DNA from: Burkholderiaceae bacterium
Lineage (GTDB): Bacteria > Pseudomonadota > Gammaproteobacteria > Burkholderiales > Burkholderiaceae_E
DNA length: 5,775 bases
Direction of reading: 5' to 3'
NCBI GenBank assembly: GCA_019428955.1
Contig: JAHYJF010000223.1
Coordinates: 1-5,775, forward strand
Shown: positions 1-5,727 of the stretch, in pieces
Layout of the letters: each line of letters opens with the position of its first letter
How positions within the stretch are numbered: the stretch's first letter is position 1
Translations under genes and position numbers: made by a program
Notes under the pieces: model-generated
Seen by the model: the letters and a program-made list of their open reading frames with translations, nothing else
What the model was told of the DNA's origin: nothing
Databases searched by the model: none

Positions 1-77
1 GAGGTGATACCGGCGGGCTTGTCGAGCAGCAGCACGGCATCGACGCGCTCGCGCGGAGCGCGCCTCGGGGCGTTCAC
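1..77 (-). CDS. truB: tRNA pseudouridine(55) synthase TruB, N-terminal fragment
   Basis: TruB converts uridine 55 in the T-loop of elongator tRNAs to pseudouridine in the cytoplasm. Only the first 25 codons and two bases of the next lie in the window; the gene continues beyond base 1. The visible peptide has a short basic leader (MNAPRRAPRERV), then DAVLLLDKPAGIT, which matches the family's opening strand and the G-(V/I)-LLLDKP-G-(M/I)-(T/S)-S signature at about residues 13-26. The catalytic aspartate (in the GHTGTLDP-type motif) falls outside the window. The start is a GTG at 75-77 that overlaps the rbfA stop TGA (74-76) as GTGA. No strong Shine-Dalgarno sequence is visible upstream, only a GAGCAAG-like stretch inside the end of rbfA, so translation is probably coupled to rbfA. 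The position after rbfA is the classical order. Identity is well supported by motif and context, although the fragment is short. Confidence 0.88.
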   Translation of the reverse strand, partial: MNAPRRAPRERVDAVLLLDKPAGIT

Positions 78-496
78 GGCTTGCTCGCTGCGCCGCTGTC
101 CTCGCCGCTGTCGCTGTCGGCGTCGCTCGCACGCGTGGCGTTGGCCTCGTCGATCAGCAGCGACAGTTCCATGCCGTGTTCAATCGAACGATCATGCACG
201 AACCGCACCTCTGGCGTGGTGTGGATCTTGACCCTGCGCCCAAGCTGTCCGCGCAGAAAACCGGCAGCGTGCTGCAGTCCGGCCAGCGTGTCGGCCACCG
301 TCTGCTCGTCGCTCGGGAAGACCGTGAAATAGATCGTCGTATAGGCGTAGTCGGCGGTGATTTCGCAACCAGTGACCGTGACCATCCCGATGCGCGGGTC
401 CTTCAATTCCCCGCGAATCAGCGCCGCGATCTCATGGTGGATTTGCTCGGCGACGCGTGGTCGCCGGCCTCCCGGGGGAGCCTGGTGCTTGCTCAT
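74..496 (-). CDS. rbfA: 30S ribosome-binding factor RbfA
   Basis: RbfA is a small cytoplasmic protein that binds the immature 30S subunit near the 5' end of 16S rRNA and helps late maturation; in other bacteria it is also a cold-shock adaptation factor. The 140-residue product is close to the family's usual length (E. coli about 133). It shows the type II KH-like fold signature: a helix at about 14-31 (RVAEQIHHEIAALIRGEL), the hallmark KDPRIG at 32-37, a beta strand VTVTGCEIT (39-47) and DYAYTTIYFTVF (49-60). Late conserved strands follow at 95-111 with PEVRFVHDRSIEHGMEL. The last 25 or so residues are an acidic, serine- and alanine-rich tail that is probably disordered. The ATG at 494-496 is preceded by AGGGAGG (507-513) with a 10-base spacer, a strong and independent ribosome binding site. 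The gene lies 89 bases after infB and overlaps truB by 4 bases. Confidence 0.96.
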   Translation of the reverse strand: MSKHQAPPGGRRPRVAEQIHHEIAALIRGELKDPRIGMVTVTGCEITADYAYTTIYFTVFPSDEQTVADTLAGLQHAAGFLRGQLGRRVKIHTTPEVRFVHDRSIEHGMELSLLIDEANATRASDADSDSGEDSGAASKP

Positions 497-544
497 AGTG
501 GTTCAACCTCCCTGTGGCGACGGCCGCGAGGTGCTCTTCGCCGA

Positions 545-560
545 CGCGCGCAAGCGCGCG
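545..560 (-). other. GC hairpin with CUUG tetraloop in the infB-rbfA gap
   Basis: The 89-base gap between infB and rbfA (497-585) is the longest spacer between genes of this operon. In the transcript sense (minus strand) it holds CGCGCG-CTTG-CGCGCG, a perfect 6-bp stem closing a G(CUUG)C tetraloop, a loop known to be unusually stable. No run of U follows (the next bases are TCGGCGAAGAG), so this is not an intrinsic terminator. It could be an mRNA processing or stability element, or simply a spacer hairpin. The structure is read directly from sequence; the function is unknown. Confidence 0.45.
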
Positions 561-585
561 CCGGGCCGGCATCTTGCACCGCGCA

Positions 586-3426
586 CTAGAGCGTGCGCGC
601 CACTTCCTTGACCTCAAAGACCTCGACCGTGTCGCCTTCCTTGATGTCGTTGTAGTTCTTGAGCGACAGCCCGCATTCGAATCCTTCCTTGACCTCGCGC
701 ACGTCGTCCTTGAAGCGCTTGAGGGAGTCGAGCTCGCCGGTCCAGATGACCGTGTTGTCGCGCAGCAGACGAACCTTGGCGCCCCGGCGCACCACGCCCT
801 CGAGCACCATGCAGCCGGCGATGTTGCCAACCTTGGAAACGTGAAACACCTGCCTGATCTCGACCAGGCCGAGGATTTCCTCGCGTTTCTCGGGCGAGAG
901 CATTCCCGACATCGCTGCCCTAACCTCATCCACGGCCTCGTAGATGATGTTGTAGTAGCGCAGGTCGACTTCATTGGCATCCGCAAGCCGCCTGGCCTGC
1001 TGGTCGGCACGCACGTTGAAGCCGATCACCACTGCATTGGAAGCGGTCGCAAGATGCACATCGGATTCGTTGATCCCGCCGACTCCCTGGTGAACGATCG
1101 TCACCTTGACCTCGGGCGTTGAGAGCTTGACCAGCGCATGGGCCAGCGCTTCCTGCGAACCCTGGACATCCGCCTTGATGATCAGCGCCAGGTTCTGCAC
1201 TTCACCTTCGGTCATCTGCCCGAGGATGTTCTCGAGTTTGGAGGCCTGCTGACGGGCGAGCTTGACGTCACGGAACTTGCCCTGACGGAACAGTGCTATC
1301 TCGCGGGCCTTGCGCTCGTCGGCGAGCACCAGGACTTCTTCACCGGCGCCCGGCACATCGGCCAGGCCCTGGATCTCGACCGGAATCGACGGTCCGGCTA
1401 ATTCGATCGACCGGCCGGCCTCGTCGAGCATCGCCCGGACACGGCCGAACGAGGAACCTGCAAGGACCACGTCGCCCTTCTTCAGTTCTCCCGACTGCAC
1501 CAGCACGGTGGCGACCGGGCCGCGACCCTTGTCGAGCCGCGCCTCGATGACCAGGCCCCTGGCGGGACCATCCTTCACCGCGGTGAGCTCGAGGATCTCG
1601 GCCTGCAACAGCACCTGCTCGAGCAAGCTGTCGATGCCCTCCCCGGTGTGTGCCGAAACCCGCACCACCGGAACGTCACCGCCAAACTCCTCGGCCACGA
1701 CCTCGTGGACGAGCAGTTCCTGCATGAGTTTCTCGGGCGCGGCTTCGGGCTTGTCGATCTTGTTGATCGCCACCACCAGCGGCACATTGGCGGCGCGCGC
1801 ATGATGGATCGCCTCGATGGTCTGCGGCATTACGCCGTCGTCGGCCGCCACCACCAGGATCACGATGTCAGTGGCCTTGGCGCCACGGGAACGCATCGCG
1901 GTGAAAGCCTCGTGGCCCGGAGTGTCGAGGAAGGTGACCACGCCGCGCGGCGTGGCAACGTGATAAGCACCGATGTGCTGGGTAATCCCGCCCGCTTCAC
2001 CGGCGGCCACTTTGGCGGTGCGAATGTAATCGAGCAGCGAGGTCTTGCCGTGGTCGACATGACCCATGACGGTGACCACCGGGGGGCGTGGCACCGGCTT
2101 GGCGGTTACGGCCGCGATATCGCTTTCGGCCAACAGTGCTTCGGGGTCGTCGAGTTTCGCAGCCTGGGCCTTGTGGCCCATTTCCTCGACCAGGATCATC
2201 GCTGTTTCCTGGTCGAGCATCTGGTTGATGGTCACCATCTGACCGAGTTTCATCAGCAGCTTGATAACTTCTGCGGCCTTGACCGACATCTTGTGGGCCA
2301 GGTCGGCGACAGTGATCGTTTCCGGCACGTGCACGTCGCGCACGATCGGCTCGGCGCTCGCCGTGACGTTGGTGGACGAATCGGCACCGCGCCCGGAACG
2401 GGAACGCGGGCCGCCCTTGCCGCCGCGCCAACCGCGCTCGGCAGGACGACCGCCCGCCGGAGGGCGGGTGCTCTTGACACCCTTGCGTTTGTTCGCCTCC
2501 TCTGACCAGGTCGAGGAGAGCTTCTCAGCCTTGATATGTTTCTTGGGTGCGCCGGCACCGGCGGCAGTGCCCTTGGCTTCGGTAGTAGGACCCGCTGCCT
2601 TGTGCAGCGTGCCGGTGACGCCCGCTTTGGTGGCATCCGCGACCGGCGCCTCGGGCGCCTTCTTCGGGGGTTTGCGCCGCTCGGCCATCGCGCGATTCAG
2701 TTCGGCGACCTCGCGCTCCACGGAACGCCGCGCCTTGGCTTGCGCCTCGGCGCTCTTGCGCGCTTCGGTGGCGACCTTGACCGCGCCTTCAGCGGCGGCC
2801 TTCGCGGCATCGGTAGTCTGGCTCTGCGCCTCGCCCTGCGCCGCGCCCTCGCCCGGCTTGCCTTCGGTCACTTCGGCCAGATGCCTGCTCTCCAGCTGCG
2901 CTTCTTCCTCGCGCTTGGCGGCTTCGGCGGCGGTAGCGACTTCGCGGTCGCGTTCGCGCTCGAGCCGTTCCTGTTTTTCCTTCAGGTCGGCGGCCTGGCG
3001 TTCGAGCAGTTCACGCTGGCGGCGTTCCTCCTCCTCGCGCTGGCGACGCTGCTCCTCGTCGATGACGACGGTTTCCGGCACCAGCTCTGGTGCGGTCGCG
3101 CCTGACTCGTCGGCGGCGCTTTCGCGTTTCACGAACACCCGCTTCTTGCGCACTTCAACCTGGATCGTGCGCGCCTTGCCCGTGGCATCGGCCTGCTTGA
3201 TCTCGGTGGTCTGCTTGCGGGTCAGGGTGAGCTTGCGCTTGGGCGCCTCATCGCCGCCGTGGGCGCGACGCAGCGCGACCAACAACTGTTCCTTGTCGGT
3301 TTCACTGATCTCATCGGTGGCGGCGCGCTTGTCGACCCCGGCAGCCCGCAACTGCTTGAGCAGAACATCTACCGAAACCTTCAGTTCGACCGCGAAACTA
3401 TTTACATCGTTGCTCGTCATACTCAT
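586..3426 (-). CDS. infB: Translation initiation factor IF-2
   Basis: IF2 is a GTPase that delivers fMet-tRNA to the 30S P site and promotes 50S joining. The product has 946 residues (E. coli 890). Domains in order: a first IF2 N-terminal helical module at about 1-55; an IF2-associated segment at 63-101 (KRKLTLTRK to KKRVFVKR); a long charged Ala/Glu/Arg/Lys linker at about 115-310 likely to be helical or coiled coil; a basic Arg/Gly patch at 313-347; a second IF2_N module at 367-420. The G domain follows with all five motifs intact: G1 GHVDHGKT (455-462), G2 GGITQHIGA (479-487), G3 DTPGH (501-505, with the catalytic His 505), G4 NKID (555-558) and G5 SAHTG (591-595). The C-terminal part (about 840-946, with ECGLSLKNYNDIKEGD) is the fMet-tRNA-binding C2 domain. 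The chosen ATG (3424-3426) has AGGAG 9 bases upstream; a second ATG two codons later is the alternative. The stop is TAG. It lies 38 bases after nusA. Confidence 0.98.
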   Translation of the reverse strand: MSMTSNDVNSFAVELKVSVDVLLKQLRAAGVDKRAATDEISETDKEQLLVALRRAHGGDEAPKRKLTLTRKQTTEIKQADATGKARTIQVEVRKKRVFVKRESAADESGATAPELVPETVVIDEEQRRQREEEERRQRELLERQAADLKEKQERLERERDREVATAAEAAKREEEAQLESRHLAEVTEGKPGEGAAQGEAQSQTTDAAKAAAEGAVKVATEARKSAEAQAKARRSVEREVAELNRAMAERRKPPKKAPEAPVADATKAGVTGTLHKAAGPTTEAKGTAAGAGAPKKHIKAEKLSSTWSEEANKRKGVKSTRPPAGGRPAERGWRGGKGGPRSRSGRGADSSTNVTASAEPIVRDVHVPETITVADLAHKMSVKAAEVIKLLMKLGQMVTINQMLDQETAMILVEEMGHKAQAAKLDDPEALLAESDIAAVTAKPVPRPPVVTVMGHVDHGKTSLLDYIRTAKVAAGEAGGITQHIGAYHVATPRGVVTFLDTPGHEAFTAMRSRGAKATDIVILVVAADDGVMPQTIEAIHHARAANVPLVVAINKIDKPEAAPEKLMQELLVHEVVAEEFGGDVPVVRVSAHTGEGIDSLLEQVLLQAEILELTAVKDGPARGLVIEARLDKGRGPVATVLVQSGELKKGDVVLAGSSFGRVRAMLDEAGRSIELAGPSIPVEIQGLADVPGAGEEVLVLADERKAREIALFRQGKFRDVKLARQQASKLENILGQMTEGEVQNLALIIKADVQGSQEALAHALVKLSTPEVKVTIVHQGVGGINESDVHLATASNAVVIGFNVRADQQARRLADANEVDLRYYNIIYEAVDEVRAAMSGMLSPEKREEILGLVEIRQVFHVSKVGNIAGCMVLEGVVRRGAKVRLLRDNTVIWTGELDSLKRFKDDVREVKEGFECGLSLKNYNDIKEGDTVEVFEVKEVARTL

Positions 3427-3435
3427 CCTTGGCTA

Positions 3436-3440
3436 CTCCT
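3436..3440 (-). promoter_or_regulatory. infB Shine-Dalgarno sequence
   Basis: AGGAG on the minus strand lies 9 bases before the ATG at 3424-3426 and 15 bases before the in-frame ATG at 3418-3420. The spacing favours the first ATG (protein starting MSMTSND). However, an AAGG directly abutting the first ATG is 6 bases from the second, so initiation at both codons is possible. The difference is two residues. Confidence 0.6.
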
Positions 3441-3464
3441 GCCCGTCAAGTGACGGACTCGGCT

Positions 3465-4949
3465 TCACGCGTCCTCGCCCTCGAACCAATGAGCCCGCGC
3501 GCCCATGATCAGAGTCCTGGCACGTTCCTCGCCGATATCGACGATTTCCAGCAATTCATCCACCGCCAGCTCAGCAAGCTCGTCAAGGGTCAGCACCTTG
3601 GCTTGCGCCAGCGTCGCGGCAAGTTCGTGGTCCATACCTTCGAGCGAGAGCAGATCCTGCTGAGTCGAGGTGATCTTCTCCTCGGTAGCGATCGCTTCCG
3701 TGAGCAGCGCGTTGCGTGCCCTGGTACGCAACTCGTTGACCGTTTCCTCGTCGAAGGACTCGATCTCGATCATCTCGGTGATCGGCACATAGGCCACTTC
3801 CTCGAGCGTCGAGAAACCCTCGTCGATGAGCAGGTCGGCGACCTCCTCGTCAACATCGAGCTTCTCGATGAAGAGCGCGCGCACTGAGCTGCGCTCCACA
3901 TTCGATTTGCTGGCCGCTTCATCGGCGCTCATGATGTTGATGTGCCAACCGGTCAGTTCGCTGGCGAGACGCACGTTGCGTCCGCCGGTGCCGATCGCAA
4001 GCGCGAGGTTGTCCTCGTCGACCACCACATCCATGCTGTGCTTGTCCTCGTCAACCACGATCGAGGACACGTTGGCCGGAGCCAGTGCGCCAATGACGAA
4101 TTGCGCCGGATCTTCGGACCACAACACGATGTCGACGCGCTCACCGCCCAGTTCGGCGTTGACCGCCTGCACCCGTGACCCCCGCACCCCGACGCAAGTG
4201 CCGATCGGGTCAATGCGCCGGTCACGCGTGAACACCGCGATCTTGGCGCGCACCCCGGGATCGCGGGCCGCGGCCTTGATCTCGAGCAGTCCCTGTTCAA
4301 TCTCCGGAACCTCGATGGCGAACAGATGCTTGATGAAGTCGGGCGCCGTGCGCGAGAGCATCAACTGGGGGCCACGACCTTCGCGATTGACGGTGCCGAC
4401 GAAGGCCCGCACCCGGTCACCGACCCGGAGGTTTTCCTTGGGAATCATTTGGTCGCGCGGCAGCCGCGCCTCCAGCTTGCCCGCTTCCACGACTGCGCCC
4501 TCGCGGTCCACCCGCTTGATCGTGCCGGAAAGAATCGGCTCACCGCGCTGCAGAAAATCGTCGATGATCTGCTCGCGCTCGGCGTCGCGGATGCGCTGCA
4601 GGATCACCTGCTTGGCCGCCTGTGCGCCGATCCTGCCGAGTTCCACCGGCTCGAGTTCTTCCTCGATGTACTCGCCTACCTCGACGCCGGGGGCGCGCTC
4701 CTGAGCCTCGGAAACGATGATCTGCAAATCGTGGTCTTCGAGTTCGCCATCGGGAACCACCAGCCAGCGACGAAACGACTCCGACTCGCCCGTGCTCCGG
4801 TCGATCGCAACTCGAACGTCGGCATCCTCCGGAAAACGCTTCTTGGTCGCGGACGCCAGCGCGTCTTCGAGTGCCTCGAATACGATGTCACGTGGAACGT
4901 TCTTCTCACGCCCCAGGGCGTCAACCAGTAAGAGAACCTCTCGGCTCAT
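3465..4949 (-). CDS. nusA: Transcription termination/antitermination factor NusA
   Basis: NusA binds RNA polymerase and nascent RNA. It enhances pausing and intrinsic termination, and it takes part in antitermination on rRNA operons. The product is 494 residues, essentially the length of E. coli NusA (495). Domains: RNA polymerase-binding N-terminal domain (about 1-125, including SREVLLLVDALGREKNV); S1 domain (about 135-200, GTIKRVDREGAVVE to RGPQLMLSR); KH1 with the loop GVRG at 254-257; KH2 with the loop GTGG at 320-323, followed by NVRLASELTGW; then two acidic helix-hairpin-helix repeats at about 364-416 (LDVDEEVADLLIDEGF) and 433-489 (LAVDELLEI). The two acidic repeats are the form found in beta- and gammaproteobacteria. 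The KH2 loop differs slightly from the common GRGG/GRNG form. The ATG at 4947-4949 has AGGAG with a 6-base spacer. The gene lies 9 bases after rimP, and translation of the two is probably coupled. Confidence 0.98.
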   Translation of the reverse strand: MSREVLLLVDALGREKNVPRDIVFEALEDALASATKKRFPEDADVRVAIDRSTGESESFRRWLVVPDGELEDHDLQIIVSEAQERAPGVEVGEYIEEELEPVELGRIGAQAAKQVILQRIRDAEREQIIDDFLQRGEPILSGTIKRVDREGAVVEAGKLEARLPRDQMIPKENLRVGDRVRAFVGTVNREGRGPQLMLSRTAPDFIKHLFAIEVPEIEQGLLEIKAAARDPGVRAKIAVFTRDRRIDPIGTCVGVRGSRVQAVNAELGGERVDIVLWSEDPAQFVIGALAPANVSSIVVDEDKHSMDVVVDEDNLALAIGTGGRNVRLASELTGWHINIMSADEAASKSNVERSSVRALFIEKLDVDEEVADLLIDEGFSTLEEVAYVPITEMIEIESFDEETVNELRTRARNALLTEAIATEEKITSTQQDLLSLEGMDHELAATLAQAKVLTLDELAELAVDELLEIVDIGEERARTLIMGARAHWFEGEDA

Positions 4950-4955
4950 TTCAAA

Positions 4956-4960
4956 CTCCT
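4956..4960 (-). promoter_or_regulatory. nusA Shine-Dalgarno sequence overlapping the rimP stop
   Basis: AGGAG sits 6 bases before the nusA ATG. Its first two bases are the last two of the rimP TAG stop codon (4959-4961). A ribosome terminating on rimP therefore stands on the nusA ribosome binding site, which is the arrangement expected for coupled translation. Confidence 0.8.
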
Positions 4961-5474
4961 AAAACCCGACATTCGGCACCAGCCGAGCGCGCTCGACCTC
5001 GTCAAGCGAAAACCCCATCCTGCGCCCGGTCAATACTGCTTCCCGACGCCCCTTTTTCTTGCCGGAGCCACGCCCTGCGCTCCCCTTCGCCGCCGGTTCC
5101 GGATCCTCGACCAGATCGATCGCGAATCCGCCGTCGTCCTCACGCACCAGCATGCCCTTGAAGTTGCGCCGCCCCTCAAACGGGCTGCGCAGCTTCAACT
5201 CAATCATTTCCCCGACAAAGCGCTCGTAGTGCTGCGCGCGCTTCAGCGGCCGATCAATTCCCGGCGATGAAACCTCAAGACGCTGGTAATCAGCTTCCTC
5301 GACCATCAGGACATGCACCAGCTGACGACTGACCCGCTCGCAGTCCTCGATCAGCACACCCTCGGGCCGGTCGATAAACACCTGCAGCAGACCACGCGCG
5401 CCAAACACCACGTCGACGAGCTCATAGCCCATCCCGGCCACAGTGTCCTCGACAATCTGGGCAATCGGTAACAA
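4959..5474 (-). CDS. rimP: Ribosome maturation factor RimP
   Basis: RimP (formerly YhbC) binds the free 30S subunit and assists its assembly in the cytoplasm. From the preferred start the product is 171 residues. The N-terminal domain (about 1-77) has GYELVDVVF (16-24), LLQVFIDRPEG (29-39), IEDCERVSRQL (42-52) and the family signature LEVSSPGIDRPL (66-77). The C-terminal SH3-like domain (about 80-171) ends with FSLDEVERARLVPNV. It is interrupted at about 126-147 by a basic, Gly/Lys/Arg-rich insert (AAKGSAGRGSGKKKGRRE) absent from E. coli RimP (about 150 residues). The start is taken as TTG at 5472-5474: GGGGAGG lies 9 bases upstream, and the resulting N-terminus (MLPIAQIVEDTV) has the length usual in betaproteobacteria. 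An in-frame GTG at 5490-5492 would add six residues but lies at the Shine-Dalgarno itself and has none of its own. rimP is the first gene of the operon. Identity is secure; the start is likely but unproven. Confidence 0.96.
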   Translation of the reverse strand: MLPIAQIVEDTVAGMGYELVDVVFGARGLLQVFIDRPEGVLIEDCERVSRQLVHVLMVEEADYQRLEVSSPGIDRPLKRAQHYERFVGEMIELKLRSPFEGRRNFKGMLVREDDGGFAIDLVEDPEPAAKGSAGRGSGKKKGRREAVLTGRRMGFSLDEVERARLVPNVGF

Positions 5475-5483
5475 CCCGCGAAT

Positions 5484-5490
5484 CCTCCCC
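5484..5490 (-). promoter_or_regulatory. rimP Shine-Dalgarno sequence (decides the start)
   Basis: GGGGAGG on the minus strand, containing the GGAGG core, is spaced 9 bases from the TTG at 5472-5474. The in-frame GTG at 5490-5492 overlaps the first G of this element and has only TCGATCGTGGCTA before it, which does not resemble a ribosome binding site. The element therefore argues for the TTG start. Confidence 0.7.
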
Positions 5491-5506
5491 ACTAGCCACG
5501 ATCGAG

Positions 5507-5531
5507 AAAAAAAAATGGGCTGCTAGCCCAT
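5507..5531 (-). terminator. Intrinsic terminator in the rimP leader
   Basis: In the minus-strand transcript ATGGGCT-AGC-AGCCCAT makes a perfect 7-bp stem with a three-base loop, followed at once by a run of eight further T (nine counting the last stem base). On the plus strand the hairpin is followed by CTTCTCGAG with no T-run, so it acts in the minus direction only. It lies about 140 bases after the predicted start of transcription and 32 bases before the rimP TTG. It therefore sits inside the operon leader, where it would stop a fraction of transcripts before rimP; it could also end read-through from the upstream gene. An outer inverted repeat, TCGAGAA (5533-5539) with TTCTCGA (5502-5508), flanks it. 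The E. coli nusA operon also has terminators ahead of rimP, which supports an attenuator reading. Confidence 0.85.
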
Positions 5532-5653
5532 CTTCTCGAGCACGCCTGAACGGATCAATCGCGCGCACCGCGCCCATTGAACCGCCTGGCGCGGAGCGCG
5601 GCCGTCCAGCCTGGCCCGCCCTGCTATCGCCCAGCGTTCACTGGAACCTTTGA

Positions 5654-5682
5654 ATTATATAGTGAAATACCCGCCAAGACCA
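5654..5682 (-). promoter_or_regulatory. Candidate sigma-70 promoter for the rimP operon
   Basis: The minus strand carries a perfect -10 hexamer, TATAAT (5654-5659), in an AT-rich island within otherwise GC-rich sequence. At the ideal 17-base spacing the -35 position reads TGGTCT (5677-5682), matching TTGACA at only three of six positions, and no TGn extension precedes the -10 box. Transcription would start near G5647. The -35 is weak, so an activator may be needed or the promoter may be of modest strength. The location, directly upstream of the first operon gene and after the likely end of the preceding frame, fits well. No promoter of comparable quality stands out between the genes inside the operon. 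Confidence 0.6.
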
Positions 5683-5727
5683 GCCGCAGCATCGCCCGCC
5701 TGGGACGCCAGCGAGCTATCGGCGCGC

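Larger units (their letters stand above)
5475..5647 (-). promoter_or_regulatory. Structured 5' leader of the rimP-nusA-infB operon
   Basis: Between the predicted transcription start (about 5647) and the rimP TTG lie roughly 173 bases without a convincing gene. In the transcript sense they can form a series of hairpins: CCAGT-GAAC-GCTGG (5631-5644) near the 5' end, CGCG-CTC-CGCG (5590-5600), GCGCG-GTG-CGCGC (5561-5573), and then the intrinsic terminator at 5507-5531. I recognise no tRNA, although E. coli carries metY at the head of the equivalent operon, and no known riboswitch. An operon leader ending in a conditional terminator is the simplest reading; a separate small RNA of about 140 bases is an alternative. 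Confidence 0.45.

Noticed and set aside
51..62. GCGCGGAGCGCG occurring both in truB and in the leader (5589-5600)
   Set aside because: A 12-base GC palindrome-like match is readily expected by chance in GC-rich DNA, and one copy lies within a conserved coding start.
545..560. Intrinsic terminator between infB and rbfA
   Set aside because: The hairpin is strong but no T-run follows on either strand, so termination there is not supported.
432..1010. 192-residue minus-strand frame overlapping the infB end and rbfA start
   Set aside because: Out-of-frame shadow of infB, Arg/Ser/Thr-rich. The in-frame IF2 C2 domain and rbfA explain the same bases.
1648..2505. 285-residue plus-strand open frame antisense to the IF2 G domain
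   Set aside because: His/Gly/Arg-rich composition typical of reverse-complement reading of conserved GC-rich codons; no motif, no ribosome binding site.
2261..3508. 415-residue open frame on the plus strand, antisense to infB
   Set aside because: It is the shadow of the GC-rich infB linker. The product is Ser/Arg/Ala low complexity with no recognisable fold, while infB in the opposite strand has every IF2 motif.
3826..4931. Two long plus-strand open frames antisense to nusA (3826-4704 and 4326-4931)
   Set aside because: They overlap each other and a fully conserved nusA; composition is Ser/Arg-rich or generic, without recognisable domains.
5508..5647. A tRNA or 6S RNA gene in the leader (GGTTCAAT resembles a T-loop)
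   Set aside because: No acceptor stem, anticodon arm or CCA end could be built around GGTTCAAT, and the 6S consensus bulge sequences are absent.
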